Below, one piece after another: positions 24,288 through 33,893 of a DNA stretch of 64,000 nucleotides. Below the pieces are notes generated by a model. It worked only from the letters and a program-made list of their open reading frames with translations. It did not search any database and was not told the DNA's origin. Position numbers and translations under genes: made by a program. The first letter of the stretch is position 1. Each line of letters opens with the position of its first letter. Source of the stretch: Novosphingobium ovatum (GTDB taxonomy: Bacteria > Pseudomonadota > Alphaproteobacteria > Sphingomonadales > Sphingomonadaceae); contig NZ_JAAAPO010000001.1 in NCBI RefSeq assembly GCF_009909235.1, positions 620,001 through 684,000 on the forward strand, in the 5' to 3' direction.

Positions 24288-24965
24288 TCAGCCCTCCTTC
24301 TTGGCGGAAAGCTGGCGCTTGAGCGCTTCCAGCTCCTCGTCCACCTTGTCGGCCTGACCCAGCGCGGCGATCTCGTCGGCCAGACTCTGCGTCTTGCCCT
24401 CGGCCAGGCTCAGCGCGTCGGCGCGGCCCTCGGCAAAGTCCACCCGGCGCTCCAGCGCGTCAAAGCGGGCCATCGCCTCGTCCACCCGCTCGCTGGCCAG
24501 CAGCGTGCGCAGCTTGACGCGGTTCTCGGCCGATTCCAGCCGGGCGGCGATGGCGGTCTGACGGCTGCGGGCCTCGCGCAGGCGGGTTTGCAGCTTTTCA
24601 ATGTCGGCCTCATAGGCGCGCAAACTGTCCTCCAGCACGGCGATCTCGCCGTTCAACTGGTCGGCCATGTCGCCCGCCTTGCGCTTTTCCACCAGCGCGG
24701 CGCGGGCCAGATCCTCGCGGTCCTTGGACAGGGCCAGCTGCGCCTTGTCACCCCAATCGGCCTGTAGCCGGTCCAGCTTCTCGACGTGGCGGCGCATTTC
24801 CTTTTGGTCGGCGATGGTGCGGGCGGCGCTGGCGCGGACTTCGACCAGCGTTTCCTCCATCTCCAGAATGATCATGCGGATCATTTTGGAGGGGTCCTCG
24901 GCCTTGTCCAGCAGGTCGGAGAAATTGGCGGCGATGATGTCACGGGTGCGGGAAAAGATGCCCAT
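24288..24965 (-). CDS. pspA: Phage shock protein A (PspA/IM30, ESCRT-III-like)
   Basis: 225 aa, all-helical: MGIFSRTRDIIAANFSDLLDKAEDPSKMIR at the N-terminus (an amphipathic membrane-binding helix followed by the PspF-contact region), then long coiled coils to a Lys-rich end. It inhibits PspF in the unstressed cell and forms membrane-stabilising scaffolds under stress. The start at 24965 is the family start, with GGAG upstream. Curiously the frame stays open upstream as far as the sigma-54 promoter. First gene of the cluster. Confidence 0.96.
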   Translation of the reverse strand: MGIFSRTRDIIAANFSDLLDKAEDPSKMIRMIILEMEETLVEVRASAARTIADQKEMRRHVEKLDRLQADWGDKAQLALSKDREDLARAALVEKRKAGDMADQLNGEIAVLEDSLRAYEADIEKLQTRLREARSRQTAIAARLESAENRVKLRTLLASERVDEAMARFDALERRVDFAEGRADALSLAEGKTQSLADEIAALGQADKVDEELEALKRQLSAKKEG

Positions 24966-25223
24966 CAGGGGTGCTCCGGCTGCGGAAGGGATGTTGGGGG
25001 TATGGCGAAACTTTTCGATCTCGGTGTCAAGTCGGAAACGGGTCGGGGCGCCGTGGCCGCTGACGGCCGGGGGTACGGCAGGCAGCGGGGAAAGGCGGCG
25101 CCCCGGACCCGCGCCGGCCTCAGGGCTGCTGGACGGTGGCGACAGGGGAGGCACCACGCCAGCCTCTGCAGGGGCAAGAGGGCTGAGGCCGGAAGAGTTG
25201 GGTTGGGTCATGCCCACCCTATC

Positions 25224-25238
25224 GCAACGGCCGTGCCA
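25224..25238 (-). promoter_or_regulatory. Sigma-54 promoter of the psp operon
   Basis: On the minus strand TGGCAC-GGCCG-TTGC matches the -24/-12 consensus exactly at all key positions. The predicted start is near 25212, giving a leader of about 245 bases before pspA. It lies in the pspF-pspA divergent region, as in enterobacteria. Confidence 0.85.
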
Positions 25239-25287
25239 ATTGGCGCAGGTGGCGGAAAACTGGCGATTTCGGGCTGTGGGGTGCAAA

Positions 25288-25315
25288 ACAGATGGTGGGA
25301 ATTCTTGCCACCTGT
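25288..25315. promoter_or_regulatory. Candidate PspF upstream activating site
   Basis: An imperfect inverted repeat, ACAGATGGTGG and CCACCTGT around GAATTCTTG, lies about 50-75 bp upstream of the sigma-54 -24 box, the right distance for an enhancer-binding protein. No other palindrome of this size occurs in the 389-base gap 24966-25354. Confidence 0.5.
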
Positions 25316-25354
25316 GGGTGAAATATGCCATAGGTTGGGAACTGTTCAACGGCT

Positions 25355-26431
25355 ATGGCGGTGATGATGTTGGCGCGCGACACGCAATTCATCGGGCAAT
25401 CGGGGGCTTTTCTGGATGCGGTGGAACGCGCCAGCCGGGCCGCCCCCATGCGCCGCCCGGTGCTGGTGGTGGGTGAGCGCGGCACTGGCAAGGAGCTGAT
25501 CGCCGAACGCCTGCACCGCTTGTCCGCGCGTTGGGACGAGCCGTTGATCGTGCTGAACTGCGCCGCCATGCCCGAAACCCTGATCGAGGCGGAGCTGTTC
25601 GGCCATGAGGCGGGCGCGTTCACCGGCGCCACCCGCGCCCGCGCCGGCCGGTTTGAGGAAGCCCATCGCGGCACGCTGTTTCTGGACGAATTGGGCACGC
25701 TGTCGATGGGCGCGCAGGAGCGCCTGTTGCGCGCGGTGGAATATGGCGAGGTGTGCCGCATCGGTTCCTCGCGCCCGATCCGGGTGGATGTGCGCATCGT
25801 GGCCGCCACCAACGAAGACCTGCCCCGCATGGCCGCCGAGGGCCGTTTCCGTGCCGACCTGCTGGACCGGCTGAGTTTCGAGGTGATCACCCTGCCGCCA
25901 CTGCGCGCGCGCGAGGGCGATGTGCCGGTGCTGGCCGACCATTTTGGCCGCCGCATGGCCAGCGAGCTGGAGTGGGGCGCGTGGCCCGGCTTTACCCCGG
26001 CGGCGATGGCGGCGATGGAGGCCTATGGCTGGCCCGGCAACTTGCGCGAATTGCGCAATGTGGTGGAACGCGCGGTGTACCGCTGGGGGGCGCCCGCCCG
26101 CCCGATTGCCGAGGTGGTGTTTGACCCGTTCGAGTCGCCGTGGAAACCGGTGCAGTCGATGCGCGCGGCCGCGCCTGACCCGGTGCGCGACATGGCCGCT
26201 TCGGTGCGCGATCTGGCCGATGGTGGCGCTGCGATGCCTGCGCCCGGCGATGTCGATGCCGTGACCGATCTGCGCGCCGCGGTCGAGGCGCATGAGCGCG
26301 CCATCCTGCAGGCCGCGTTGGAGCGCAACCGTTTCAACCAGCGCGCGACGGCCAAGGCGCTCTCGCTGAGTTATGACCAGTTGCGTCATGCCCTGCGCAA
26401 ACATGGGCTGAACGATCAGGGGCAGGGGTGA
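25355..26431 (+). CDS. pspF: Psp operon transcriptional activator PspF
   Basis: 358 aa. A sigma-54 AAA+ domain without any receiver domain, as in PspF: Walker A GERGTGKE near residue 40, the GAFTGA loop that contacts sigma-54, Walker B GTLFLDELG, and sensor GWPGNLRELRN. The C-terminal Fis-type helix-turn-helix is ERNRFNQRATAKALSLSYDQLRHALRKHG. It lies divergent from pspA, with a sigma-54 promoter between. ATGs at 25364 and 25367 are alternative starts. Confidence 0.95.
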   Translation: MAVMMLARDTQFIGQSGAFLDAVERASRAAPMRRPVLVVGERGTGKELIAERLHRLSARWDEPLIVLNCAAMPETLIEAELFGHEAGAFTGATRARAGRFEEAHRGTLFLDELGTLSMGAQERLLRAVEYGEVCRIGSSRPIRVDVRIVAATNEDLPRMAAEGRFRADLLDRLSFEVITLPPLRAREGDVPVLADHFGRRMASELEWGAWPGFTPAAMAAMEAYGWPGNLRELRNVVERAVYRWGAPARPIAEVVFDPFESPWKPVQSMRAAAPDPVRDMAASVRDLADGGAAMPAPGDVDAVTDLRAAVEAHERAILQAALERNRFNQRATAKALSLSYDQLRHALRKHGLNDQGQG

Positions 26432-26450
26432 TGCGACAGGGGCGGGGCTG

Positions 26451-26939
26451 ATGGCCTATGGCGACCGAGGCGGTGATCGCCGCCCCATGCTGTATGCCAG
26501 CCTGATGGGGCCGTGCGTGGTGGTGGTGCCGGTCTGGATGTATGGCGCGTGGGGTATGACGGGCGAGGATCCGTCTTTTTCTCTAGGCTATCGGCTGGGC
26601 GCGTGCGTGGTAATGCTCTCGGGCGCGCTGATGGTGTGCATGGGTGGGGCGTTGGTCGGTTTGGCGGCATTGTCGTGCCTGGGGGCGCCATTGCGCGGCT
26701 GGATCGGCGATCGGCTGGTGGCGTGGCGCTGGGTGGTGGCTATGGTGATGTGTGGCGGAGTGCTGGGCGGGGCCATGGCGGGGGTGTCGGAACTGTGGGT
26801 GCGTGGGGTTTGGCCGGCCATGGCGCACAGTTATTTTCTGTCGTTGGGCGCCACATGTGGCGCGGCGACGGCGGGGTGCTATGCGTGGCTGGAACGGCGC
26901 GTGCTGATCCGTGCACAGGCGGTTGCGCCATTGGCTTGA
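26451..26939 (+). CDS. Four-helix membrane protein, unrecognised
   Basis: 162 aa with about four transmembrane helices (around 17-36, 50-75, 90-112 and 122-145) and little polar sequence between them. It begins 19 bases after pspF in the same direction, so it may be on the pspF transcript, but nothing else links it to envelope stress. I do not recognise a family. Codon use is normal for the window. Confidence 0.65.
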   Translation: MAYGDRGGDRRPMLYASLMGPCVVVVPVWMYGAWGMTGEDPSFSLGYRLGACVVMLSGALMVCMGGALVGLAALSCLGAPLRGWIGDRLVAWRWVVAMVMCGGVLGGAMAGVSELWVRGVWPAMAHSYFLSLGATCGAATAGCYAWLERRVLIRAQAVAPLA

Positions 26940-26951
26940 GAAAAGGGGGGC

Positions 26952-27842
26952 ATGGCTTTGCGTGTGGTGATCGGGCTGGCGTTGGTGGCAATGTCTGTTG
27001 CGGTTGTTCCGGCGGCCGCAGGGGTGGGTGCGGCCGATTTGGCGGCGGCAGAGCGTGCCGAGCAGCGGGCCGAGCGCATGTGGTGGTATGACCGCGCGGC
27101 GTGGCGCGGCACTGATGCCTTCATGGCGACGGTGCAGGCCAAGGGGCTGGATCTGGCGGCGCTGTTGCAGGGGGGCGAGGCCGGCTATGTCGTTGAACCG
27201 GGCAAGGGCAAGGCGCTGACCGTCACCTTTTTCGTGGCGCGGGGCGGGGTGGCGCGCGCCATCGCGGTGTTCGGCTATGACCCGGCCAGCGATGCGGCGC
27301 AGGGGGACATGACGCCGGGCGGCGCGACGCTGGGCGGTGGCCAGCCCTTGACCGCGCTGGGGCTGCGCATGGTGGCCGCGCAACAGGCGATGTGGCAACG
27401 CATGGGCACGCCCGGCCACGGGGTGTGCTCCCGTGATCGCCCCAATACGCTGATCCTGCCCGAGGCGGATGGCGGCCTGTCGGCCTATGTGATGAGCGCC
27501 TCGCGCGACTGGTCGCGCTATCCCATGGGCGGGCATTACCGGTTCGACTTTGCCGCCGATGGGCATCTGGTGGCCGAGCGCGCCTTTACCCGTGGGTGCC
27601 TGAACATGGACGTCAATCAGACGGGCGCCAAAGCGCTGGGGGTTACCCATGTGATGGACCCGGCACCCACCGAAATCCACGCCTTTATCAGCCGCCAGCT
27701 GGGCGCATTGAAGCATCTGGACCTGATGGTGGCCACAACGCCGAATGGCGAGATGTGGATATGGCATGATGGCAGGCTGAACGATCACCGCCCCTTGCCG
27801 CCCGCCGCCGCAGACGCCGCGCCGCCCGCCAAGCCGTCCTGA
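26952..27842 (+). CDS. Secreted protein of unknown function
   Basis: 296 aa. A signal peptide (ALRVVIGLALVAMSVAVVPAAAG) is followed by a helical Ala/Glu/Arg stretch and a mixed alpha/beta domain with two cysteines in GVCSRDRP and RGCLNMDV that may pair in the periplasm. It ends with a Pro/Ala-rich tail. No family recognised. It begins 12 bases after the preceding membrane-protein gene, which suggests a two-gene unit. Confidence 0.7.
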   Translation: MALRVVIGLALVAMSVAVVPAAAGVGAADLAAAERAEQRAERMWWYDRAAWRGTDAFMATVQAKGLDLAALLQGGEAGYVVEPGKGKALTVTFFVARGGVARAIAVFGYDPASDAAQGDMTPGGATLGGGQPLTALGLRMVAAQQAMWQRMGTPGHGVCSRDRPNTLILPEADGGLSAYVMSASRDWSRYPMGGHYRFDFAADGHLVAERAFTRGCLNMDVNQTGAKALGVTHVMDPAPTEIHAFISRQLGALKHLDLMVATTPNGEMWIWHDGRLNDHRPLPPAAADAAPPAKPS

Positions 27843-28012
27843 ACCGGGCGCGCAAGCAGCCTCTTGCTATTTGTGGGGAATGCGGGTAATGGCCCGATCA
27901 ATCCCGACATTGTGAACCGACAAGGCCGGGCCGGCACCGCAAGGCGCCGGCGCGATTTGCCGTTCGCACCTGGTCGGTATTGGGCCCGGACAGGGCTGTT
28001 GATGGAGACGTG

Positions 28013-28591
28013 ATGACCAATATTGCCCGCATTATCGAGATTGTCGAACCGGAGGTGAAGGCCTTGGGTTTTGAACTGGTGCGCGTGCGCCTGTTCGGCA
28101 AGAGCGAGGTGGGCGATGAGGAGCACACGTTGCAGATCATGGCCGAGCGTCCCGACACCGGGCAGTTGATCATGGAGGATTGCGTTGTGCTCTCGCACCG
28201 CATTTCCGACCGGATCGACGCGCTGGAGGAGGCTGGTGAGTCGCTGATCGTCGAGGCCTATCGTCTGGAGGTCAGCTCGCCCGGGATCGACCGGCCGCTG
28301 ACCCGGCTCAAGGACTATGCCGACTGGGTGGGCCATGAGGCCAAGATCAACCTGATCAACCCGGTCGAGGGCAACCGCAAGGCGCTGGCTGGCGAACTGG
28401 CCGGGCTGGAGGGCGAGACGGTCCTGTTTGACGACAAGAAATCCGGGCGGGTGACCTTTACCCTGTCCGACATCCATTCGGCCAAGCTGGTCCTGACCGA
28501 CCGGCTGCTGGCCGCCACCAAACCCATCGACATCGGCGACGTGGACGAGTTTGACGAAGCCGACGAACCCACCGAAGTGCAGGAAGACTGA
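28013..28591 (+). CDS. rimP: Ribosome maturation factor RimP
   Basis: 192 aa. The RimP N-domain is seen in ALGFELVRVRLFG and the joining motif LEVSSPGIDRPLTRLKDY; the C-terminal SH3-like domain follows, with an acidic tail. Needed for 30S maturation. The ATG at 28013 follows GGAGACG. First gene of the nusA-infB operon; the 170 bases upstream must hold the promoter, but I cannot name it. Confidence 0.95.
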   Translation: MTNIARIIEIVEPEVKALGFELVRVRLFGKSEVGDEEHTLQIMAERPDTGQLIMEDCVVLSHRISDRIDALEEAGESLIVEAYRLEVSSPGIDRPLTRLKDYADWVGHEAKINLINPVEGNRKALAGELAGLEGETVLFDDKKSGRVTFTLSDIHSAKLVLTDRLLAATKPIDIGDVDEFDEADEPTEVQED

Positions 28592-28593
28592 TC

Positions 28594-30240
28594 ATGGCCA
28601 GTGCGATTTCCGCGAACCGCGCCGAACTGCTTGCGATTGCCACCGCCGTTGCCACCGAGAAGATGATCGACAAGGCGATCGTCATCGAGGCCATGGAAGA
28701 GGCGATCCAGAAGTCTGCCCGCAACCGCTATGGCGCCGAGAATGACATCCGCGCCAAGCTGGACCCGCGCACCGGCGATCTGCGCCTGTGGCGCGTGGTC
28801 GAGGTGGTCGAGCATGTCGACGACTATTTCAAGCAGGTCGACCTGAAGCAGGCTGAAAAGCTGCAAAAGGACGCCAAGATCGGTGACTTCATCGTCGATC
28901 CGCTGCCGCCGGTGGATCTGGGCCGCATTGATGCCCAGTCGGCCAAGCAGGTGATTTTCCAGAAGGTGCGCGACGCCGAGCGTGACCGTCAGTTCGCCGA
29001 GTTCAAGGACCGCGTGGGTGAGGTTGTCACCGGCGTGATCAAGTCGGTGGAATTTGGCCATGTGATCGTCAATCTGGGTCGCGCCGAAGGCGTCATCCGC
29101 CGCGACCAGCAGATCCCGCGTGAGGCCGCCCGCGTGGGTGAGCGTGTGCGCGCCATCATCCTGAAGGTGGACCGCCAGAACCGTGGCCCGCAGATCTTCC
29201 TTTCCCGCGCGCACCCCGACTTCATGAAGAAGTTGTTCGCGCAGGAAGTGCCCGAGATCTATGACTCGATCATCGAGATCAAGGCCGCCGCCCGCGATCC
29301 GGGCAGCCGTGCCAAGATCGGCGTGATCAGCCGCGATTCCAGCATCGATCCGGTCGGCGCCTGCGTCGGCATGAAGGGCAGCCGCGTGCAGGCCGTCGTG
29401 CAGGAATTGCAGGGCGAAAAGATCGACATCATCCCCTGGAGCGAGGATGCCGCGACCTTTGTGGTGAACGCGTTGCAGCCCGCCACCGTCAGCCGCGTGG
29501 TGATCGACGAGGAAGACGCCCGCATCGAGGTGGTGGTGCCTGATGATCAGCTGAGCCTTGCCATTGGTCGTCGCGGTCAGAACGTGCGTCTGGCCAGCCA
29601 GCTGACGGGCAAGCAGATCGACATCATGACCGAGGCCGAAGCGAGCGAGAAGCGGCAGAAGGAATTTGCCGAACGCTCGAAGATGTTCGAGGAAGAGCTG
29701 GACGTTGATGAGACGCTCTCGCAGCTGCTGGTGGCCGAAGGCTTCACCGAGCTGGAGGAAGTGGCCTATATCGACATCGCCGAGCTGGCCACGATCGAAG
29801 GCTTTGACGAGGAGCTGGCCGAGGAGCTGCAAAGCCGCGCCGCCGAGGCACTGGAGCGCCGCGAGGACGCGAATCGCGAACTGCGCCGCGCGCTGGGCGT
29901 CGATGACGAGCTGGCCGAGCTGCCCCACCTGAACGAGGCTATGCTGGTTACGCTGGGCAAGGCGGGGATCAAGACGCTGGACGATCTGGCCGATCTGGCC
30001 ACCGACGAACTGATCGCCAAGAAGCGCGTCAACGATCAGCGCCGCCGCAACGACAAGCGCGACCGCGACGAAAAGCGCGAAGAAGCGAGCCGTGGCGGTG
30101 TGCTGGGCGAATATGGCCTGAGCGAGGAGCAGGGCAACGAGATCATCATGGCCGCGCGCGCGCACTGGTTCGACGACGAACCGGCCGCCGAGGGCGCCGC
30201 TGACAATGGGGAGGCCGCCGATGCGGACTCCTCGCAATGA
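28594..30240 (+). CDS. nusA: Transcription elongation/antitermination factor NusA
   Basis: 548 aa. Domains: RNA-polymerase-binding N-domain (about 1-130), S1 (GEVVTGVIKSVEFGHVIVNLG, about 140-205), two KH domains (RDPGSRAKIGVIS and VGACVGMKGSRVQAV; LSLAIGRRGQNVRLA), then acidic helix-hairpin-helix repeats typical of the extended proteobacterial form. Starts 2 bases after rimP. Confidence 0.97.
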   Translation: MASAISANRAELLAIATAVATEKMIDKAIVIEAMEEAIQKSARNRYGAENDIRAKLDPRTGDLRLWRVVEVVEHVDDYFKQVDLKQAEKLQKDAKIGDFIVDPLPPVDLGRIDAQSAKQVIFQKVRDAERDRQFAEFKDRVGEVVTGVIKSVEFGHVIVNLGRAEGVIRRDQQIPREAARVGERVRAIILKVDRQNRGPQIFLSRAHPDFMKKLFAQEVPEIYDSIIEIKAAARDPGSRAKIGVISRDSSIDPVGACVGMKGSRVQAVVQELQGEKIDIIPWSEDAATFVVNALQPATVSRVVIDEEDARIEVVVPDDQLSLAIGRRGQNVRLASQLTGKQIDIMTEAEASEKRQKEFAERSKMFEEELDVDETLSQLLVAEGFTELEEVAYIDIAELATIEGFDEELAEELQSRAAEALERREDANRELRRALGVDDELAELPHLNEAMLVTLGKAGIKTLDDLADLATDELIAKKRVNDQRRRNDKRDRDEKREEASRGGVLGEYGLSEEQGNEIIMAARAHWFDDEPAAEGAADNGEAADADSSQ

Positions 30241-31030
30241 ACGCGTAGGTAGCGGCCCCGGAGCCGCAAAAGCGGCCGGGTCCAAACACACGCAAGCACC
30301 GCGCGGGCCGAAAGGCGCCGACAGCGTCGAGGACGGGCCGGAAAGGAAATGCATCCTTTCCGGGCGTCATGACGCGCGCGATTCGCTGATCCGTCTGGCG
30401 ATTTCGCCCGACGGGCCGGACGGCGTGGCGATGGTTCTGCCCGATGTGCTGGCGCGTGCGCCGGGCCGCGGGGCATGGATCGGCGTCACCCGCGCCGAGC
30501 TGGAAGTGGCGATCGCCAAGGGCAAGCTGAAGGGCGCGCTGGCCCGTGCCTATAAGGGCGCAAAGCTGTCGATCCCCGACGATCTGCCCGATTTGATCGA
30601 GGCGGCGCTGACTCGCGCCTTTTATGACCGTTTGGGGCTGGCCTATGGCGCCGGGCAGGTGTTGGTCGGGTCTGACCGCATCGCCGAAAACGCGCGCATG
30701 GGCCGGGTGGTCTGGCTGGCCCATGCCAGCGACGCGGGCAGTGATGGCAACCGCAAGCTGGATCAGGCATGGCGCGTGGGCCAGGAGGCCGAGGGCAGCG
30801 GAATGACCGGGGTCACCTTACCTCTGGACCGTGCGGGGTTGTCTGTGGCATTGGGCCGCGAGAACGTCGTGCATCTGGCGCTGACTGACCGGGCCGTGGC
30901 CGATCGGCTGGCCCCCTTGCTTGGGCGCCTGCTTCATTATTTGGACCGTCCGGATGCGGACGGGCAGGATATTCAGGGCAAACCGGTGGCCGATGCCGCC
31001 GTGGGCGCCGATGACGACGTATTGATGTGA
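30221..31030 (+). CDS. YlxR (DUF448)-L7Ae-like RNA-binding protein
   Basis: 269 aa. The N-terminal YlxR domain has ERKCILSGRHDARDSLIRLAISP and the hallmark GRGAWI; after a linker comes an L7Ae-like alpha/beta domain (LGLAYGAGQVLVGSDRIAENARMGRVVWLAHAS, by parts). This fusion is common in alphaproteobacteria. Likely an RNA-binding regulator within the nusA operon. The ATG at 30221 is preceded by GGGGAGG and overlaps the nusA end by 20 bases; an ATG at 30206 is less likely. Confidence 0.88.
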   Translation: MRTPRNERVGSGPGAAKAAGSKHTQAPRGPKGADSVEDGPERKCILSGRHDARDSLIRLAISPDGPDGVAMVLPDVLARAPGRGAWIGVTRAELEVAIAKGKLKGALARAYKGAKLSIPDDLPDLIEAALTRAFYDRLGLAYGAGQVLVGSDRIAENARMGRVVWLAHASDAGSDGNRKLDQAWRVGQEAEGSGMTGVTLPLDRAGLSVALGRENVVHLALTDRAVADRLAPLLGRLLHYLDRPDADGQDIQGKPVADAAVGADDDVLM

Positions 31031-31046
31031 AGGGCTGTTTGACGAG

Positions 31047-33701
31047 ATGACCGATAGTAACGACAAACCGACACTGGGCCGCAAGCCGCTGGGGCTGAAG
31101 CGCTCGGTGGAAGCGGGTGAAGTCAAGCAGACCTTCAGCCATGGCCGCACCAACAAGGTGGTGGTTGAAGTGAAGCGCCGCAAGGTGTTGGGCAAGCCGG
31201 GTGAGGGCGGCGCGCCCGCGCCGCAGGCGGCTGAACCCGCACCCGCTCCGGCGCCGGCTCCCGCGCCCGCGCCCGCTCCGGTGGCCGCCGCCCCGGTGCC
31301 GCCCGCCCCGCGCCCGGCAGCGCCCGCACCCCGCCCGGCCCCGCCGCGCAACGAGACGCGTCAGGAAATGCAGGCCCGCCTGCTGCGCGAGGCTGAAGAG
31401 TCGCGCATGGCCGCGCTGGAAGCTGCCAGCCGCCGCGAGCAGGAGGAAAAGGCCCGCGCGATCGAGGAAGAGCGCCGCCGCGCCGAGGAAAACCGCCGTG
31501 CCGCCGAGGCTGCCGAAGCCGCGCCCGCGCCCGCTCCGGTTGAGGAAGCCGCGCCCGCGCCTGTCGCTGCCGCGCCGGCCGAGGCCAAGCCCGCCGCGCC
31601 TGTCGCTGCCGCTCCGGCCGAGGCCAAGCCCGCGCCCGCCGCGCGTCAGGAAGCGCCCGCCCGTGCGGCCGCTCCGGCCCCCGCGCCCGCGCCGCGCCGC
31701 TTTACCCCGGTGCAGTCGCCTGCCGCCCCCGCGCGCAAGCCTGAAGCGCCTGGCGCGGCCGCCAAGAAGCCCGCGCCCAACCGCGACCGCAAGGGCGATG
31801 ACCGCCGTGGTGGCAAGCTGACCGTCAGCCGTGCGCTGAACGAGGACGAGGGTGCACGCGCCCGTTCGCTGGCCGCGTTGAAGCGCGCCCGCGAAAAGGA
31901 ACGCCGCGCCCAGTTCAGCGGCCAGTATCAGCAGCGTGAAAAGCAGGTGCGCGACGTGGTCGTGCCCGAGGCGATCACGGTGCAGGAATTGGCCAACCGT
32001 ATGGCTGAAAAGGCCGCGGATCTGGTCAAGTCGCTGTTCAAGATGGGCATGGTGGTGACGCTGAACCACACCATCGATCAGGACACCGCCGAGCTGTTGG
32101 TCGAGGAATTTGGCCACAACATCCAGCGCGTCAGCGAGAATGACGTCGACATCGACACCACCGTCGACGTCGATGCCGAAGAAACGCTGAAGACCCGTCC
32201 GCCGGTCGTCACGATCATGGGCCACGTTGACCATGGCAAGACCAGCCTGCTGGACGCGCTGCGCGGGACCGATGTGGTCAAGGGCGAAGCGGGCGGCATC
32301 ACGCAGCACATCGGCGCCTATCAGATCAAGACCAAGGGTGGCGATCTGGTCACCTTCCTGGACACGCCGGGCCACGAGGCTTTCAGTGAAATGCGTCAGC
32401 GCGGCGCCAATGTGACGGATATCGTCATTCTGGTGGTGGCCGGTGACGATGGCCTGATGCCCCAGACGATCGAGGCCATCAACCACACCAAGGCCGCCGG
32501 CGTGCCGATGATCGTGGCGATCACCAAGTGCGACAAGCCGGAATACAACCCGCAGAAGATCCGCGAGCGCCTGCTGGAGCACGAGATCATCGTCGAGCAG
32601 ATGTCGGGTGAAGTGCAGGACGTCGAGGTTTCGGCCAAGACCGGCGCTGGTTTGCAGGAGCTGATCGAGAAGATCCTGTTGCAGGCAGAACTGATGGAGC
32701 TGAAGGCCAACCCCGACCGCGCCGCCGAGGCGACCGTGGTCGAGGCCAAGCTGGACAAGGGCAAGGGGCCGCTGGCCACCGTGCTGATCACGCGTGGCAC
32801 GCTCAAGGTCGGCGACATTCTGGTGGTCGGCACCCATTCGGGCCGCGTGCGCGCCATGCTGGATGACAAGGGTCGCCAGATCAAGGCCGCCCCGCCGGCG
32901 CTGCCGGTCGAGGTGCTGGGCATTGGCGGCGTGCCGATGGCCGGTGACACGCTGACCGTGGTCGAGAGCGAAGCCCGTGCCCGCGAAGTGGCTGCCTTCC
33001 GTCAGGAACAGGCCACCGCCAAGCGCACGACGCAGGCGCCTTCCAGCATTGAGAACATGTTCTCGGCGCTGCGCGCCAAGGAGACCGTCATTGAGTACCC
33101 GATCGTCGTCAAGGCTGACGTGCAGGGCTCGACCGAGGCGATCTGCAACGCGCTCAACCGCCTGTCGACCGACGAGATCAAGGTCAAGATCCTGCATTCG
33201 GGCGTGGGCGCCATCACCGAAAGCGATGTGACGCTGGCCGGTGCCACTGGCGCGCCGATCGTCGGCTTCAACGTGCGTCCCAACGCCAAGGCGCGCGAGA
33301 TGGTCGAGCGTCAGAAGGTGCGGATGAAGTATTTCGACGTCATCTATCACCTGACCGACGACATCGCCAAGGAAATGGCCGGCGAGCTGGGTCCCGAGCG
33401 CATCGAAACGGTCGTTGGCCGCGCCGATGTCAAGGAAGTGTTCCCCGCGGGCAAGCACGACAAGGCCGCTGGTCTGTTGGTGGTCGAGGGTTACATCAAG
33501 AAGGGCCTGTACGCCCGTCTCACCCGTCAGGACGTCATCGTCTCCAAGACCCACATCAAGTCGTTGCGCCGTTTCAAGGACGACGTGGCCGAGGTGCGGG
33601 CCGGTCTGGAATGCGGTGTCGTGCTGGAGGACACCAACGACATCAAGCCCGGCGACAGCCTGGAAGTGTTCGAGGTCGAGATGCGCGAGCGCACGCTGTA
33701 A
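31047..33701 (+). CDS. infB: Translation initiation factor IF-2
   Basis: 884 aa. The N-terminal 270 residues are a low-complexity Ala/Pro/Glu region with repeats such as [15 protein letters not shown]2_N follows ([19 protein letters not shown]), then the GTPase domain with G1 GHVDHGKT near residue 391, G3 DTPGHEAF and G4 TKCD, and the EF-Tu-like and fMet-tRNA-binding domains. Positions initiator tRNA on the 30S subunit. The AP-rich section varies between strains by slippage in many alphaproteobacteria. Confidence 0.98.
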   Translation: MTDSNDKPTLGRKPLGLKRSVEAGEVKQTFSHGRTNKVVVEVKRRKVLGKPGEGGAPAPQAAEPAPAPAPAPAPAPAPVAAAPVPPAPRPAAPAPRPAPPRNETRQEMQARLLREAEESRMAALEAASRREQEEKARAIEEERRRAEENRRAAEAAEAAPAPAPVEEAAPAPVAAAPAEAKPAAPVAAAPAEAKPAPAARQEAPARAAAPAPAPAPRRFTPVQSPAAPARKPEAPGAAAKKPAPNRDRKGDDRRGGKLTVSRALNEDEGARARSLAALKRAREKERRAQFSGQYQQREKQVRDVVVPEAITVQELANRMAEKAADLVKSLFKMGMVVTLNHTIDQDTAELLVEEFGHNIQRVSENDVDIDTTVDVDAEETLKTRPPVVTIMGHVDHGKTSLLDALRGTDVVKGEAGGITQHIGAYQIKTKGGDLVTFLDTPGHEAFSEMRQRGANVTDIVILVVAGDDGLMPQTIEAINHTKAAGVPMIVAITKCDKPEYNPQKIRERLLEHEIIVEQMSGEVQDVEVSAKTGAGLQELIEKILLQAELMELKANPDRAAEATVVEAKLDKGKGPLATVLITRGTLKVGDILVVGTHSGRVRAMLDDKGRQIKAAPPALPVEVLGIGGVPMAGDTLTVVESEARAREVAAFRQEQATAKRTTQAPSSIENMFSALRAKETVIEYPIVVKADVQGSTEAICNALNRLSTDEIKVKILHSGVGAITESDVTLAGATGAPIVGFNVRPNAKAREMVERQKVRMKYFDVIYHLTDDIAKEMAGELGPERIETVVGRADVKEVFPAGKHDKAAGLLVVEGYIKKGLYARLTRQDVIVSKTHIKSLRRFKDDVAEVRAGLECGVVLEDTNDIKPGDSLEVFEVEMRERTL

Positions 33702-33704
33702 GGC

Positions 33705-33893
33705 ATGCCCGTCAGCCGGAAGCGCGAAAGGCCCACCACGCAAAAGCCTGCCCGCAAGGGCGGCTGGTGGGCCCGCAACCGGCGTTCGATCTGGTCTGGT
33801 ATCGATAGCGGGGTAACGGCGGGATGTTTGCCCATATGGGCGGCATTGGCCGTTGCCCCGTTGGCCGTTTGCGCCATGGGAAAGCTGGGATGA
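33705..33893 (+). CDS. Small basic one-TM protein between infB and DUF1697
   Basis: 62 aa. A strongly basic N-terminus (SRKRERPTTQKPARKGG) leads to a hydrophobic C-terminal helix (AGCLPIWAALAVAPLAVCAM). The ATG lies 3 bases after the infB stop, and the TGA overlaps the DUF1697 start by 4 bases (ATGA), the arrangement expected of a real, coupled gene. I do not recognise a family. The alternative is that it is only a leader that couples DUF1697 to infB. Confidence 0.5.
   Translation: MPVSRKRERPTTQKPARKGGWWARNRRSIWSGIDSGVTAGCLPIWAALAVAPLAVCAMGKLG

Noticed and set aside
25209..25349. PspA starting at an upstream in-frame codon (25349 or 25211)
   Set aside because: The family starts at MGIFSRTRD, GGAG precedes that codon, and 25349 lies upstream of the sigma-54 promoter. 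Kept only as an observation about the open leader.
30813..33743. 976-codon open frame on the minus strand opposite infB
   Set aside because: It mirrors infB with codon-phase shadow composition (Ala/Gly/Arg/His rich, no domain). Comparable long shadows lie opposite pnp (36795-39263), the MFS gene (2923-4761), the chemoreceptor (11203-13680) and the sheath gene (62237-63865).
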